Source of the DNA: UBA5359 sp028699365 [NCBI: bacterium]
GTDB taxonomy: Bacteria > UBP13 > UBA5359
Length of the DNA stretch: 9,486 nt
Direction: 5' to 3'
NCBI GenBank assembly: GCA_028699365.1
Contig: JAQVUQ010000080.1
Location: 1 to 9,486, forward strand
The notes under the pieces were generated by a model. That model was not told where the DNA came from, did not search any database, and saw only the letters and a list, made by a program, of their open reading frames with translations. The translations under genes and the position numbers were made by a program. This document shows positions 1 to 8,300 of the stretch, in pieces (the first letter of the stretch is position 1; every line of letters starts with the position of its first letter).

Positions 1-971
1 ACAAGAAGGGTTCCTGGCTCACTTACAGGCCCGATATAAAGGTGCTGGATTGCACCATCCGGGACGGCGGGCTGATGAACAACTGCACTTTTGAAGACGG
101 GTTTGTGCGTGCCGTCTATCAGGCCTGTGTCGATTCGGGCATCGATTATATGGAAGTGGGTTACAAGGGCTCATCCCGGATATATTCGCCTGAGAAATAC
201 GGATGCTGGAAATTCTGCACCGAAGAGGATATGCGGCGGATAGTGGGAGACAATCCTGCGGCGTTGAAGCTTACAGCCATGGCCGATGTGGACAGGACGG
301 ATTATCATACCGATATCCTGCCGAAGTCGGAGAGCGTGCTCGACATGATACGGGTGGCGGCGTATATCCACCAGATCCCGGGGGCGCTGGACATGATAAA
401 GGCGGCACATGACAAAGGCTACGAAACGACCATCAATCTGATGGCCATTTCAGTAGTGAATGAGAGAGAGTTGGACGAAGCTCTGGAACTTCTGTGCCGA
501 AGCGAAGTCAAGGTTATCTATCTGGTGGACAGCTACGGCTCTCTCTACTCGGAGGAAGTACGCGATCTGACGCGGAAATACCTGAAGTTCGCGGAGGAGA
601 GCGGCAAGAGCGTAGGAGTTCACATGCACAACAACCAGCAGTTGGCTTACGCCAACACCCTGGAAGGGCTGATTCTGGGGGCCAGCTATCTGGACACGAC
701 CATGGGCGGACTGGGACGCGGGGCCGGGAATTGCCCGACTGAACTGTTGCTGGGTTTCCTGAAGAACCCCAAGTTCCGCCTGAGACCGGTGTTGCAGTGC
801 CTGCAGGAGCACATTGTGCCGCTCAAGGGAGAAGTGCGGTGGGGATATGATATTCCCTACATGCTGACCGGACAGTTGAACATGCATCCCCGCTCGGCCA
901 TGGCCTTTTTGGACGGAGACAGCCGGACGGATTACGTGGGATTTTATGATGTTATGATGGAAGAGGAATAA
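1..971 (+). CDS. DRE-TIM metallolyase / HMGL-like aldolase catalytic-domain protein, 5'-truncated by window edge
   Basis: The reading frame is open from base 3, and the first visible residues (KKGSWLTYRPDIKVLDC) read like the conserved start of this family, so the true start lies before the window. The GTG at 42 is probably internal. Seen: a DRE-type motif CTIRDGG (bases 51-71, with the Arg and Asp codons at 60 and 63), the metal-binding HMHNN motif (from base 621, the two His codons at 621 and 627), and the glycine-rich GLGRGAGN segment (about 708-731). These identify a TIM-barrel lyase of the family that includes 4-hydroxy-2-oxovalerate aldolase, HMG-CoA lyase and isopropylmalate synthase. 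At about 320 residues it has the catalytic barrel only, with no communication or regulatory domain visible. The substrate cannot be told from sequence. The pyr promoter starts 13 bases after its stop, so it is likely a separate transcription unit. No terminator is seen directly after it. Confidence 0.85.
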   Translation, partial: KKGSWLTYRPDIKVLDCTIRDGGLMNNCTFEDGFVRAVYQACVDSGIDYMEVGYKGSSRIYSPEKYGCWKFCTEEDMRRIVGDNPAALKLTAMADVDRTDYHTDILPKSESVLDMIRVAAYIHQIPGALDMIKAAHDKGYETTINLMAISVVNERELDEALELLCRSEVKVIYLVDSYGSLYSEEVRDLTRKYLKFAEESGKSVGVHMHNNQQLAYANTLEGLILGASYLDTTMGGLGRGAGNCPTELLLGFLKNPKFRLRPVLQCLQEHIVPLKGEVRWGYDIPYMLTGQLNMHPRSAMAFLDGDSRTDYVGFYDVMMEEE

Positions 972-984
972 AGCCGGTTTTGCG

Positions 985-1014
985 TTGACTTCCACCCCTC
1001 CGCCGTGGTATATT
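985..1014 (+). promoter_or_regulatory. Sigma-70-type promoter of the pyr operon
   Basis: TTGACT (985-990) and TATATT (1009-1014) are separated by 18 bp, and a TG dinucleotide at 1006-1007 gives an extended -10 element. The expected start of transcription is near 1020-1022, which puts the PyrR hairpin at the very 5' end of the RNA. Inferred from sequence only. Confidence 0.75.
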
Positions 1015-1021
1015 ACTCAAA

Positions 1022-1055
1022 ACCTTTAAAATAGCCCTGAGAGGCTAGCAAGGGT
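1022..1055 (+). promoter_or_regulatory. PyrR-binding hairpin (anti-antiterminator) in the pyr leader
   Basis: The upper stem TAGCC (1032-1036) pairs with GGCTA (1043-1047) around the hexaloop CTGAGA (1037-1042), which fits the CNGNGA loop known for PyrR sites. The whole core AGCCCTGAGAGGCT differs from the published consensus ARUCCNGNGAGGYU at one base (C for U), and that base remains paired. Below an A-rich internal loop, ACCTTT (1022-1027) pairs with AAGGGT (1050-1055), with one G-U pair. In Bacillus, PyrR with UMP stabilises this hairpin and thereby favours the downstream terminator. A PyrR gene lies directly downstream. Confidence 0.85.
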
Positions 1056-1061
1056 ACGGTT

Positions 1062-1175
1062 ATGCAGCAGTTTTATAAAAAGGATAAATGTTCGGCAGTT
1101 GTTACCGCCGGGTGGTTGAAACTCGGCAGGGATAACTGTTTTTTTATAGAGGGGCTTGAGACCTTTCCCGCTTAG
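1062..1175 (+). CDS. Possible 37-residue leader ORF in the pyr attenuator
   Basis: ATG at 1062 is preceded by AAGGG (1050-1054), a usable ribosome site at a 7-base distance, and the frame stays open for 37 codons until TAG at 1173-1175. The peptide starts MQQFYKKDKC and ends LETFPA, and I recognise no family. The stop lies in the loop of the intrinsic terminator, and the TTT TTT ATA codons (1140-1148) cover the U-tract upstream of it. This resembles the Escherichia coli pyrBI leader, where a ribosome close behind RNA polymerase prevents termination. The ribosome site is also the AAGGG of the PyrR hairpin, so PyrR binding could hide it. An ORF this short can be open by chance, and no conservation evidence is available here. 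Confidence 0.3.
   Translation: MQQFYKKDKCSAVVTAGWLKLGRDNCFFIEGLETFPA
1096..1145 (+). terminator. Upstream hairpin followed by seven Ts (terminator or pause hairpin)
   Basis: CAGTTGTT (1096-1103) pairs with GGATAACTG-side bases 1131-1138 using two G-U pairs. After two mismatches around a C-G pair, GCCGGGT (1107-1113) pairs with ACTCGGC (1121-1127, one G-U) around a 7-base loop. Seven Ts follow at 1139-1145. The form is that of an intrinsic terminator, but the stem is interrupted. It could equally be a pause hairpin, or the spacer hairpin that brings the antiterminator arms together. Confidence 0.45.
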
Positions 1176-1192
1176 ATGGGAAAGGTTTTTTT
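1161..1192 (+). terminator. Intrinsic terminator of the pyr leader (attenuator)
   Basis: A perfect 9-bp stem, ACCTTTCCC (1161-1169) with GGGAAAGGT (1178-1186), closes an 8-base loop and runs straight into seven Ts (1186-1192). It lies 25 bases before the pyrR start, downstream of the promoter, so readthrough must be regulated for the operon to be expressed. Its 5' arm begins with the same ACCTTT that forms the foot of the PyrR hairpin. Confidence 0.9.
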
Positions 1193-1205
1193 ATAGGTTT
1201 TATGA

Positions 1206-1748
<543 letters not shown>

Positions 1749-1772
1749 GGTCCATTATTTGGGCTTTGAACC

Positions 1773-1812
1773 GCACCCGAAGGGTGCCTCGTGAACTGCG
1801 CCCGAAGGGCGC
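1773..1812 (+). repeat. Two small GC palindromes in the pyrR-pyrB spacer
   Basis: GCACCC-GAA-GGGTGC (1773-1787) and GCGCCC-GAA-GGGCGC (1798-1812) are perfect 6-bp stems with the same GAA loop, 10 bases apart. No T-run follows, so they are not typical terminators. The second, with its AACT prefix, recurs almost identically inside the 5' end of pyrF (8741-8759). This suggests a small dispersed palindromic repeat that may also stabilise or process the mRNA. Confidence 0.7.
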
Positions 1813-1827
1813 TACAGGGGGAAGGCA

Positions 1828-2763
1828 ATGGTCTGGAAACGAAAAGATCTTCTCGGTCTGCGCGATCTTAGTGCAGTCGAAATAGAGCATATACTAGATA
1901 CGGCCGCCAGGCTGAAGGGTATATTCGACCGCCCTGTACGCAAGGTGCCGGCCCTGCGGAGCAAGGCTGTGTTTACCCTCTTTTATGAGGCCAGCACCAG
2001 GACGCGCTCTTCTTTCGATGCCGCGGCCAAGATGCTCTCGGCCGATACATATGCCATTTCACCGTCCACCAGCAGTGTGACCAAAGGCGAGGGGCTGGTG
2101 GATACGGTTCTTAATCTTGAGGCTATCGGCGCCGACGCCATTATTATCAGGCACAGTTGCGCCGGGGCGTCGGAGATGGCTGCCGGCACGGTGAAATGCT
2201 CCGTGCTCAACGCCGGTGACGGCATGCACGAGCATCCTACGCAGGGGTTGCTGGATATGTTCACCATCAGGGAGAAGAAGGGCAGTTTGCAGGGGCTGAA
2301 GGTAGTCATCGTCGGCGACATCCTGCACAGCCGGGTGGCCAAATCCAACATCTGGGGATTGTGCAAATGCGGGGCCGAAGTGGTGCTTTGCGGGCCGCCT
2401 ACCCTGCTGCCGCCGGAGATGGCTGCCATGGGCGCCACCGTAGAATACGATCTGGACCGGGCGCTGGAGGGGGCCGATGTGGTGAATGTGCTGAGGCTGC
2501 AACTGGAGCGCCAGGCCAAGGGTCTTTTTCCCTCCATCGGAGAGTACAGTTGTCTTTACGGATTGGATGCGGACAGGCTGAGACGGGCCAAACCGGACGC
2601 TCTGCTGATGCATCCGGGGCCGATGAACCGGGGCGTGGAGATACGCGGGGATGTGGCCGACGGTGAGCGCTCGGTCATTCTGGAGCAGGTGCGCAACGGC
2701 GTGGCCGTGCGTATGGCTCTGCTCTATCTGCTGCTGGGAGGTGCCGAAGTTGCTGTTGATTAG
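1828..2763 (+). CDS. pyrB: Aspartate carbamoyltransferase catalytic subunit
   Basis: Catalyses carbamoyl phosphate + L-aspartate to N-carbamoyl-L-aspartate, the committed step, in the cytoplasm. The 311 residues match the usual catalytic chain. Seen: the carbamoyl-phosphate loop [11 protein letters not shown] (53-63), the mobile loop with SSVTKGEG (82-89, K86 as the active-site lysine donated to the neighbouring subunit), the RH pair at 108-109, [10 protein letters not shown] (134-143), LHSRVAKSN near residue 170, and the C-terminal [11 protein letters not shown] block near 266-276. ATG at 1828 is preceded by GGGGGAAGG (1817-1824 region). No pyrI regulatory chain is present, and pyrC follows with a 14-base overlap. 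In Aquifex and some other bacteria this combination forms a PyrB-PyrC complex, which is possible here by analogy only. Confidence 0.97.
   Translation: MVWKRKDLLGLRDLSAVEIEHILDTAARLKGIFDRPVRKVPALRSKAVFTLFYEASTRTRSSFDAAAKMLSADTYAISPSTSSVTKGEGLVDTVLNLEAIGADAIIIRHSCAGASEMAAGTVKCSVLNAGDGMHEHPTQGLLDMFTIREKKGSLQGLKVVIVGDILHSRVAKSNIWGLCKCGAEVVLCGPPTLLPPEMAAMGATVEYDLDRALEGADVVNVLRLQLERQAKGLFPSIGEYSCLYGLDADRLRRAKPDALLMHPGPMNRGVEIRGDVADGERSVILEQVRNGVAVRMALLYLLLGGAEVAVD
2736..2741 (+). promoter_or_regulatory. Ribosome binding site that fixes the TTG start of pyrC
   Basis: GGGAGG lies inside the last codons of pyrB, 8 bases before TTG at 2750. The frame continues upstream to a GTG at 2651, but those residues are out-of-frame pyrB sequence rich in Trp and Cys and unlike dihydroorotase. 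Starting at 2750 gives the family's N-terminus and the expected numbering of the metal ligands. Confidence 0.8.
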
Positions 2764-4024
2764 AGGCGGAGAGGTTTTTGATGCCGATAGCGGCGTTCTG
2801 AAACGGACAGATATCCTGGTGGGTGACGACGGCCTTATCGCCGTCATAGGCCCTGATCTGGAAGCCGGTCCGGGGATGGAGATTTTTGAGGCTGATGGCC
2901 TGGCGGTGGTGCCGGGCCTGATAGATATGCATGTCCACCTGAGGGAACCGGGTTTCGTCAACAAGGAGGATATCCGCAGCGGCCTGGAGGCGGCGGCGGC
3001 CGGAGGGTTTACGGCCGTGATGGCCATGCCCAATACCTCTCCGGTTTGCGATAACGGCGCCATAGTGCGCTATATGTACGATAAGGCATCCGGTGTAGAC
3101 GGAGCCAGGCTGATGGTCTGCGGCAGCATCAGCAAGGGGCTGCAGGGCAAGGAACTGGCGCTGATGGGGGAGATGGTCGAAGCCGGTGCCGTGGCCGTAT
3201 CCGATGACGGGCGCACCGTCATGAATGCGGAACTGATGCGCCTGGCGCTTCAATATGCCGGCAGATTTGATCTGCCGGTGATAACCCATTGCCTGGATGA
3301 GGAATTAGCCGGCGGCGGAGCCATGCACCTGGGGCCCGTTTCCCTGCGGCTGGGATTGCGCGGTATACCGGGTTCGGCGGAGGATATCATCGTAGTCAGG
3401 GATATCCTGCTGGCCGAGGAGATCGGCGCCAGATTGCATATCGCCCATGTCAGCACTCTCCGCTCCGCGGAGTTGGTACGCCAGGCGGCGCGGCGCGGCT
3501 GCCGGGTGACGGCGGAGGTGACGCCGCATCATCTGACGCTGACGGACGAGGCGGTGGAAGGCTACGATACTTCTACCAAGGTCAGCCCTCCGCTGCGCAG
3601 CGAGGCGGATCGCGTTGCCATGATCAAGGCGCTTAACGACGGCACTGTCGGCGTCATTGCTACCGATCACGCGCCGCATACGGTGGAGGAGAAAGCGGTG
3701 GAATACGACCTGGCGCCGTTCGGACTGATCGGGCTGGAGACGGCTCTGCCGGTATTACTGACGCTGGTGCACAGCGGGACCGTGTCTTTGGAGTGCCTGC
3801 TGACGGCCATGAGCGCCGGACCGGCGGCGGCACTGGGAGTGACGGGAGGGCGCCTGGCAACGGGGCTGCCCGCCGATATCACCGTGATCGATCTGAATGA
3901 GGAGCATACCATAGACCCGGCCTCGTTCCGTTCCATGGCTCGCAACACGCCCTTTGCCGGCTGGAAGGTAAAAGGACGGGCTGCAGCCACCATAGTTGGA
4001 GGAAAAGTAGTTTTTCGGAGGTAA
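2750..4024 (+). CDS. pyrC: Dihydroorotase, class I
   Basis: Cyclises N-carbamoyl-L-aspartate to dihydroorotate using zinc. From the TTG at 2750 the protein has 424 residues, the usual class I length. Metal ligands are visible and fall at nearly the numbering known from Aquifex: H61 and H63 in [11 protein letters not shown]153 in VSDDGR, H180 in ITHC, H233 in HIAHVS, and D306 in ATDHAPH. Using an Asp (D153), not a carboxylated Lys, as the bridging ligand is a class I trait. MPNTSPV (93-99) and PHHLTLTD (259-266) are also conserved. The usual KVNPPLR segment reads KVSPPLR (277-283), a mild departure. The start overlaps pyrB by 14 bases, so translation is probably coupled, and carA begins 2 bases after the stop. 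Confidence 0.96.
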   Translation: MLLIRGGEVFDADSGVLKRTDILVGDDGLIAVIGPDLEAGPGMEIFEADGLAVVPGLIDMHVHLREPGFVNKEDIRSGLEAAAAGGFTAVMAMPNTSPVCDNGAIVRYMYDKASGVDGARLMVCGSISKGLQGKELALMGEMVEAGAVAVSDDGRTVMNAELMRLALQYAGRFDLPVITHCLDEELAGGGAMHLGPVSLRLGLRGIPGSAEDIIVVRDILLAEEIGARLHIAHVSTLRSAELVRQAARRGCRVTAEVTPHHLTLTDEAVEGYDTSTKVSPPLRSEADRVAMIKALNDGTVGVIATDHAPHTVEEKAVEYDLAPFGLIGLETALPVLLTLVHSGTVSLECLLTAMSAGPAAALGVTGGRLATGLPADITVIDLNEEHTIDPASFRSMARNTPFAGWKVKGRAAATIVGGKVVFRR

Positions 4025-4026
4025 CA

Positions 4027-5115
4027 GTGAAATCATATCTTATACTCGATGACGGGACCGTTTATGCCGGCAGGAGCTTCGGCCGTGCCGGAGAGCAGAT
4101 AGGGGAAGTAGTCTTCAATACCGGGATGACCGGCTACCAGGAGGTCTTGTCCGATCCCTCCTACCGCGGCCAGATAGTTACGCTTACCTATCCCTTGATC
4201 GGCAATTACGGGATCAACGAAGAGGATTTCGAGTCGCGCCGTTTACAGGTATCCGGCTTTATCGTCAAGGATCTCAGTCAGGTAGAGAGCAACTGGCGCA
4301 GCAGCGGGGGACTGCACGAGTTTCTCGACCGGCACGGTGTCATGGCCATACAGGGCATCGATACCCGGGCTCTCACTCGCCATTTACGTTCGCACGGGGT
4401 CATGATGGGGCTGGTCACACCGGATCCCGATCCGGCTGCCGCTCTGGCGAAGATCAAGGCATCCGCTCAGTATGCCGGAATAGATTTCGTCAGCCAGGTC
4501 AGCACCGACGAGCCTTACACCTGGCCGCTTCCCGAAGGAGTGGAAGAGCGTTTCAGGGTGGTCCTGATCGATTACGGCGTCAAGTTCAATATCCTCCGTT
4601 CGCTGGCCTCTCTGGGATGCAGCGTCACTGTCCTGCCCTGCCACAGCGCCGCCGGCGATGTTCTGGCCTACGATCCCGACGGAGTCTTCCTCTCGCCGGG
4701 CCCCGGCGATCCCGAAAGGCTGGATTACGCCGTGGATACCCTTAAGGCTCTGCTGGGCAAGCGCCCGATAATGGGCATATGTCTGGGACACCAGTTGCTG
4801 GGACGGGCCTTTGGCGGCAAGACCTACAAGCTGAAATTCGGCCATCGCGGCGCCAACCATCCGGTCAAGGATCTGGACACCGGCCGTGTTCATATAACTT
4901 CCCAGAATCACGGCTATGCCGTCGATGCCGATACGGTCAAAGACGGTGCGGCCTATGTTTCTCATATCAACCTGAACGACAATACCGTCGAAGGATTCGG
5001 CCACAGGGAGTTGCCGGTCTTCTCTGTCCAGTACCATCCCGAGGCCTCTCCCGGCCCCAGGGATAACTGGTACCTGTTTGAAAAGTTTATCAGCCTTATG
5101 CTGGCGCATAAGTAG
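4027..5115 (+). CDS. carA: Carbamoyl-phosphate synthase small (glutamine amidotransferase) subunit
   Basis: Hydrolyses glutamine and passes ammonia to CarB for carbamoyl phosphate synthesis. The 362-residue length is typical. The N-terminal small-subunit domain shows LILDDGTVYAG, EVVFNTGMTGYQEVL and NYGIN. The C-terminal class I amidotransferase domain has FLSPGPGDP, the nucleophile elbow GICLGHQ with C252, and the partner residues H337 and E339 in VQYHPEASPGP, so the triad is complete. GTG at 4027 is chosen because GGAGGT (4017-4022) precedes it and the protein then begins MKSYLILDDG as family members do. It is packed tightly against pyrC but separated from carB by a 225-base repeat-filled spacer, unusual for two subunits needed in equal amounts. 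Confidence 0.97.
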   Translation: MKSYLILDDGTVYAGRSFGRAGEQIGEVVFNTGMTGYQEVLSDPSYRGQIVTLTYPLIGNYGINEEDFESRRLQVSGFIVKDLSQVESNWRSSGGLHEFLDRHGVMAIQGIDTRALTRHLRSHGVMMGLVTPDPDPAAALAKIKASAQYAGIDFVSQVSTDEPYTWPLPEGVEERFRVVLIDYGVKFNILRSLASLGCSVTVLPCHSAAGDVLAYDPDGVFLSPGPGDPERLDYAVDTLKALLGKRPIMGICLGHQLLGRAFGGKTYKLKFGHRGANHPVKDLDTGRVHITSQNHGYAVDADTVKDGAAYVSHINLNDNTVEGFGHRELPVFSVQYHPEASPGPRDNWYLFEKFISLMLAHK

Positions 5116-5122
5116 GCTGTAG

Positions 5123-5325
5123 CTGCTTAGCAGTTTAGCAGTTTAGGAGTTTAGCTGTTTAGAAGAGCGCGAAGGCAGAATAATCTGCCAGGACGTAAAG
5201 ACGAAATAATTTGCCCAAATATTCCTAACAGGCTAACAGCCTAAACTGCTAAAAAGCTAGTAAGTTAGAATAACCTGCCTGAATACTACTAAACAGGCTA
5301 ATAGCCTAAACAGCTAAAATGCTAC
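5123..5325 (+). repeat. Octamer repeat arrays, one direct and two inverted, in the carA-carB spacer
   Basis: Array 1 (5123-5162) is five 8-bp units of the form CNGTTTAG (CTGCTTAG, CAGTTTAG twice, GAGTTTAG, CTGTTTAG). Array 2 (5225-5268) has five units of the inverse form (such as CTAACAGC and CTAAACTG) plus TTAG. Array 3 (5289-5321) has four more (such as CTAAACAG and CTAAAATG), with one extra G after the first, then CTACC. Array 1 can therefore pair imperfectly with either array 2 or array 3. The gaps are 62 and 20 bases. No ORF or clear promoter was seen in this spacer; the carB ribosome site AAAGGAG (5327-5333) comes after it. The unit is far too short for CRISPR. Confidence 0.85.
5174..5189 (+). 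repeat. Perfect hairpin between octamer arrays 1 and 2
   Basis: GGCAGA (5174-5179) pairs with TCTGCC (5184-5189) around ATAA. No T-run follows, so it is not a standard terminator. It sits in the loop that would form if array 1 paired with array 2 or 3. Confidence 0.6.
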
Positions 5326-5340
5326 CAAAGGAGTTAAAAG

Positions 5341-8300
5341 ATGCCCAGGAGAAATGATATCAGGAAAGTAATGGTAGTAGGCTCCGGTCCCATAATAATA
5401 GGGCAGGCGGCCGAATTCGATTATGCCGGGACGCAGGCCTGCCGTTCCCTGAAGGAAGAGGGACTGGAGGTCGTTCTGATCAACAGCAATCCGGCCACCA
5501 TCATGACCGATACCAACATCGCCGACCGCGTTTACGTGGAGCCGCTGACGGTGGATTTTGCCACCCGGGTAATCGAGCGCGAGCGGCCGGACGGCCTGCT
5601 GCCAACCCTGGGCGGGCAGACCGGGCTCAACCTGGCCGTCGCTCTGGCCGAATCAGGCGCCATAGACCGCTACGGGGTGGAGTTGCTGGGAACCTCGCTG
5701 CAGTCCATCAAGAAGGCCGAGGACAGGGACCTCTTCCGCAACCTGATGAACAGCATCGGTGAGCCGGTGCCGGAGAGCGCCATCATCGAGGATATGGAAT
5801 CGGCCAGGGAGTTTGCCCAAAGCATCGGCTTCCCCGTCATCGTCCGCCCTGCCTACACCCTGGGCGGGACCGGAGGCGGCATTGCTCACGATATGGCCCA
5901 ACTGGAGGATATCGCCCATCGGGGTCTGAAGATGAGCATGATCGGGCAGATACTGCTGGAGCGCTGCGTCCTGGGCTGGAAAGAGATAGAGTACGAGGTC
6001 ATGCGCGACGGTGCCGACAACTGCATCACCGTCTGCAACATGGAAAACCTGGATCCGATGGGCGTGCATACCGGCGACAGCATCGTAGTGGCGCCCAGCC
6101 AGACGCTCTCCGACAAGGAATACCAGATGCTGCGCACCGCTGCATTGAAGATTATCCGTGCCCTGGAGATAGAGGGCGGATGCAATGTGCAGATGGCGCT
6201 GGATCCGCACAGCTTTGATTACTTCATCATAGAGGTCAACCCGCGTGTCAGCCGCTCCAGCGCCCTGGCCTCCAAGGCTACCGGTTATCCCATCGCCCGG
6301 GTGGCGGCCAAGATAGCCGTCGGCCTGCGGCTGGACGAGATCGCCAACGCCGTTACCGGCAAGACGCTGGCCTGCTTTGAGCCTGCCCTGGACTACGTGG
6401 TAACCAAGGTGCCGCGCTGGCCCTTCGACAAGTTCCCTCTGGCGGACAGGACCATCGGCACGCAGATGAAGGCCACCGGCGAGATCATGTCCATCGGGCG
6501 AAGCTTCGAGTCCTCGCTGATGAAGGCGGTGCGTTCGCTGGAGAACGGCGCCTACAGCCTCCGTCACAAGGATGTCGCTACGCTGACGGAGATGGAAATA
6601 GAGAATCGTCTCAAGGTACCGACCGATGAACGGCTCTTCGTCCTGGCCGAAGCCTTCCGCCGCGGACAGATGGTGGAAGAGATACATCAACTAACCGGCA
6701 TAGACCGATGGTTCTTGCACAAGATCCGAGACCTGGTCCTGCTGGAGAATGAGGTGCGGGAGTGCGGTTTTTCCGGGCTGGAGCGGGAGTTGCTGGAGAA
6801 GTTCAAACAGTCGGGCTTCTCGGATCGGGATATAGCCGAACTTGTCGAGGTGGAGGAGGACGATATCCGGGCGCTGCGCAAGACGCTGGGCGTCGTTCCG
6901 GTTTATAAGATAGTGGATACCTGTGCGGCTGAGTTCGAAGCCGGCACGCCTTACTATTACTCCAGCTACGAGCAGGAGAACGAGGCAGCTCCGTCCGACC
7001 GGCGCCGGGTGGTGGTCATAGGTTCCGGGCCCATCCGCATCGGGCAGGGGATAGAGTTCGACTACTGCAGCGTGCATTCGGTCTGGGCACTGCGTGAAGA
7101 GGGCTTTGAATCGATCATCATCAACAACAACCCCGAAACGGTCAGCACCGATTTCGATACCTCCGACAAGCTCTACTTCGAGCCTCTGACCGAGGAGGAC
7201 GTGCTGAACATCATAGATCAGGAGCAGCCGGAGGGCGTCATCGTGCAGTTCGGCGGCCAGACGGCCATCAACCTGGCCGATACCCTGGCCCGGCACGGCG
7301 TCAAGATACTGGGAACGTCGGTGGAGTTCATCGACATGGCCGAGGATCGCAAGAAGTTCGAACGCCTGCTGCGGGAACTGGATATACCCAAGCCGGACGG
7401 GCGGACGGCCGTTTCAGTGGAGGGAGCCCTGGAGATCGCCAGAGAGATCGACTTCCCGGTTCTGGTCCGGCCCTCCTACGTTCTGGGCGGACGGGCCATG
7501 GAGATAGTCTACAATGAGAAGGATCTGCTCCATTACATGAAATACGCCGTGGACGTCTCCCCCAAGCATCCGATACTTATCGATAAATACGTCCTGGGCA
7601 AGGAAGTGGAGGTTGACGTCATCTCCGACGGCACGGACGTTCTTCTGCCGGGAATCATGGAGCATATAGAGCGGGCCGGAGTGCATTCCGGCGACAGCAT
7701 GGCCGTTTATCCGCCGCAGAAGCTCTCCGACGGCGTCAAGGACAAGGTGGTGGATTACGCCACCCGGCTGTCACGGGCCCTGCACGTCAAGGGTCTGATG
7801 AACATTCAGTTTGTGGTGGACGGCGAGGGCGTCTATATCCTGGAGGTCAATCCCAGGGCCAGCCGGACCATCCCTTACCTCAGCAAGATCACCGGAGTAT
7901 CGATGGTCAACGTGGCCACCAAGGTCATGATGGGGCATACCCTGAAGGAACTCGGCTTCAGCAGCGGCCTCTACCCTGAGACGTCGCATGTGGCCGTCAA
8001 GGCTCCGGTCTTCTCCTTTGCCAAGCTGATTTCCGTGGATATCGGCCTGAGCCCGGAGATGAAATCCACCGGAGAGATCATGGGGGTGGATCCCACCTTC
8101 GAGGGCGCTCTCTATAAGGCCATGGTGGCTTCCGGCCTTGACGTCGATCTTACCGGGTCCATGATAGTGACCGTGGCCGATCAGGACAAGGCGGAAGCTC
8201 TTCCCATCATCCGGGGCTTCAAGGATTTGGGCTTCGATGTTTACGCTACGGGCGGCACCTGCTCCTATGTGCAGGACAACGGCATAGATGCCGTCAGAGT

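Larger units (their letters stand above)
1045..1175 (+). promoter_or_regulatory. Candidate antiterminator pairing (3' arm of PyrR hairpin with terminator 5' arm)
   Basis: CTAGC AAGGGT (1045-1055) can pair with ACCTTT (1161-1166) and, past a CCC bulge (1167-1169), with GCTTAG (1170-1175, one bulged T), giving about 11 base pairs. This fold excludes both the PyrR hairpin and the terminator, as the Bacillus anti-antiterminator/antiterminator/terminator scheme requires. The pairing spans about 105 nt that contain another hairpin. It was found by eye and no folding energy was computed. Confidence 0.5.

Noticed and set aside
42-44. GTG at 42 as the start of the first gene
   Set aside because: The frame is open to the window edge and residues encoded at 3-41 (KKGSWLTYRPDIK) fit the family, with no ribosome site just before 42.
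1088-1135. Second short ORF from ATG 1088 in the leader
   Set aside because: It has only 15 codons and a 3-base gap to its AGGA, weaker than the 1062 frame; it is likely chance.
1096-1192. T-box riboswitch in the leader
   Set aside because: GTTACCGCCGGGTGG only loosely recalls the T-box core AGGGTGGNACCGCG, no specifier stem is seen, and the downstream genes are pyrimidine genes with a clear PyrR site.
2651-2749. Upstream GTG start for pyrC
   Set aside because: The 33 extra residues are out-of-frame pyrB sequence, while GGGAGG before TTG 2750 gives the standard length and N-terminus.
2059-3063. 334-codon open frame on the minus strand across pyrB and pyrC
   Set aside because: It crosses two well-supported genes on the other strand, has no family motif and no plausible ribosome site or spacing to a promoter.
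5123-5325. CRISPR array
   Set aside because: Units are 8 bp, contiguous and without spacers, and occur in both orientations.
5653-6690. 345-codon open frame on the minus strand inside carB
   Set aside because: It is opposite the conserved first half of CarB, has no recognisable domain, and is rich in His, Gln and Gly as expected from reversed GC-rich codons.
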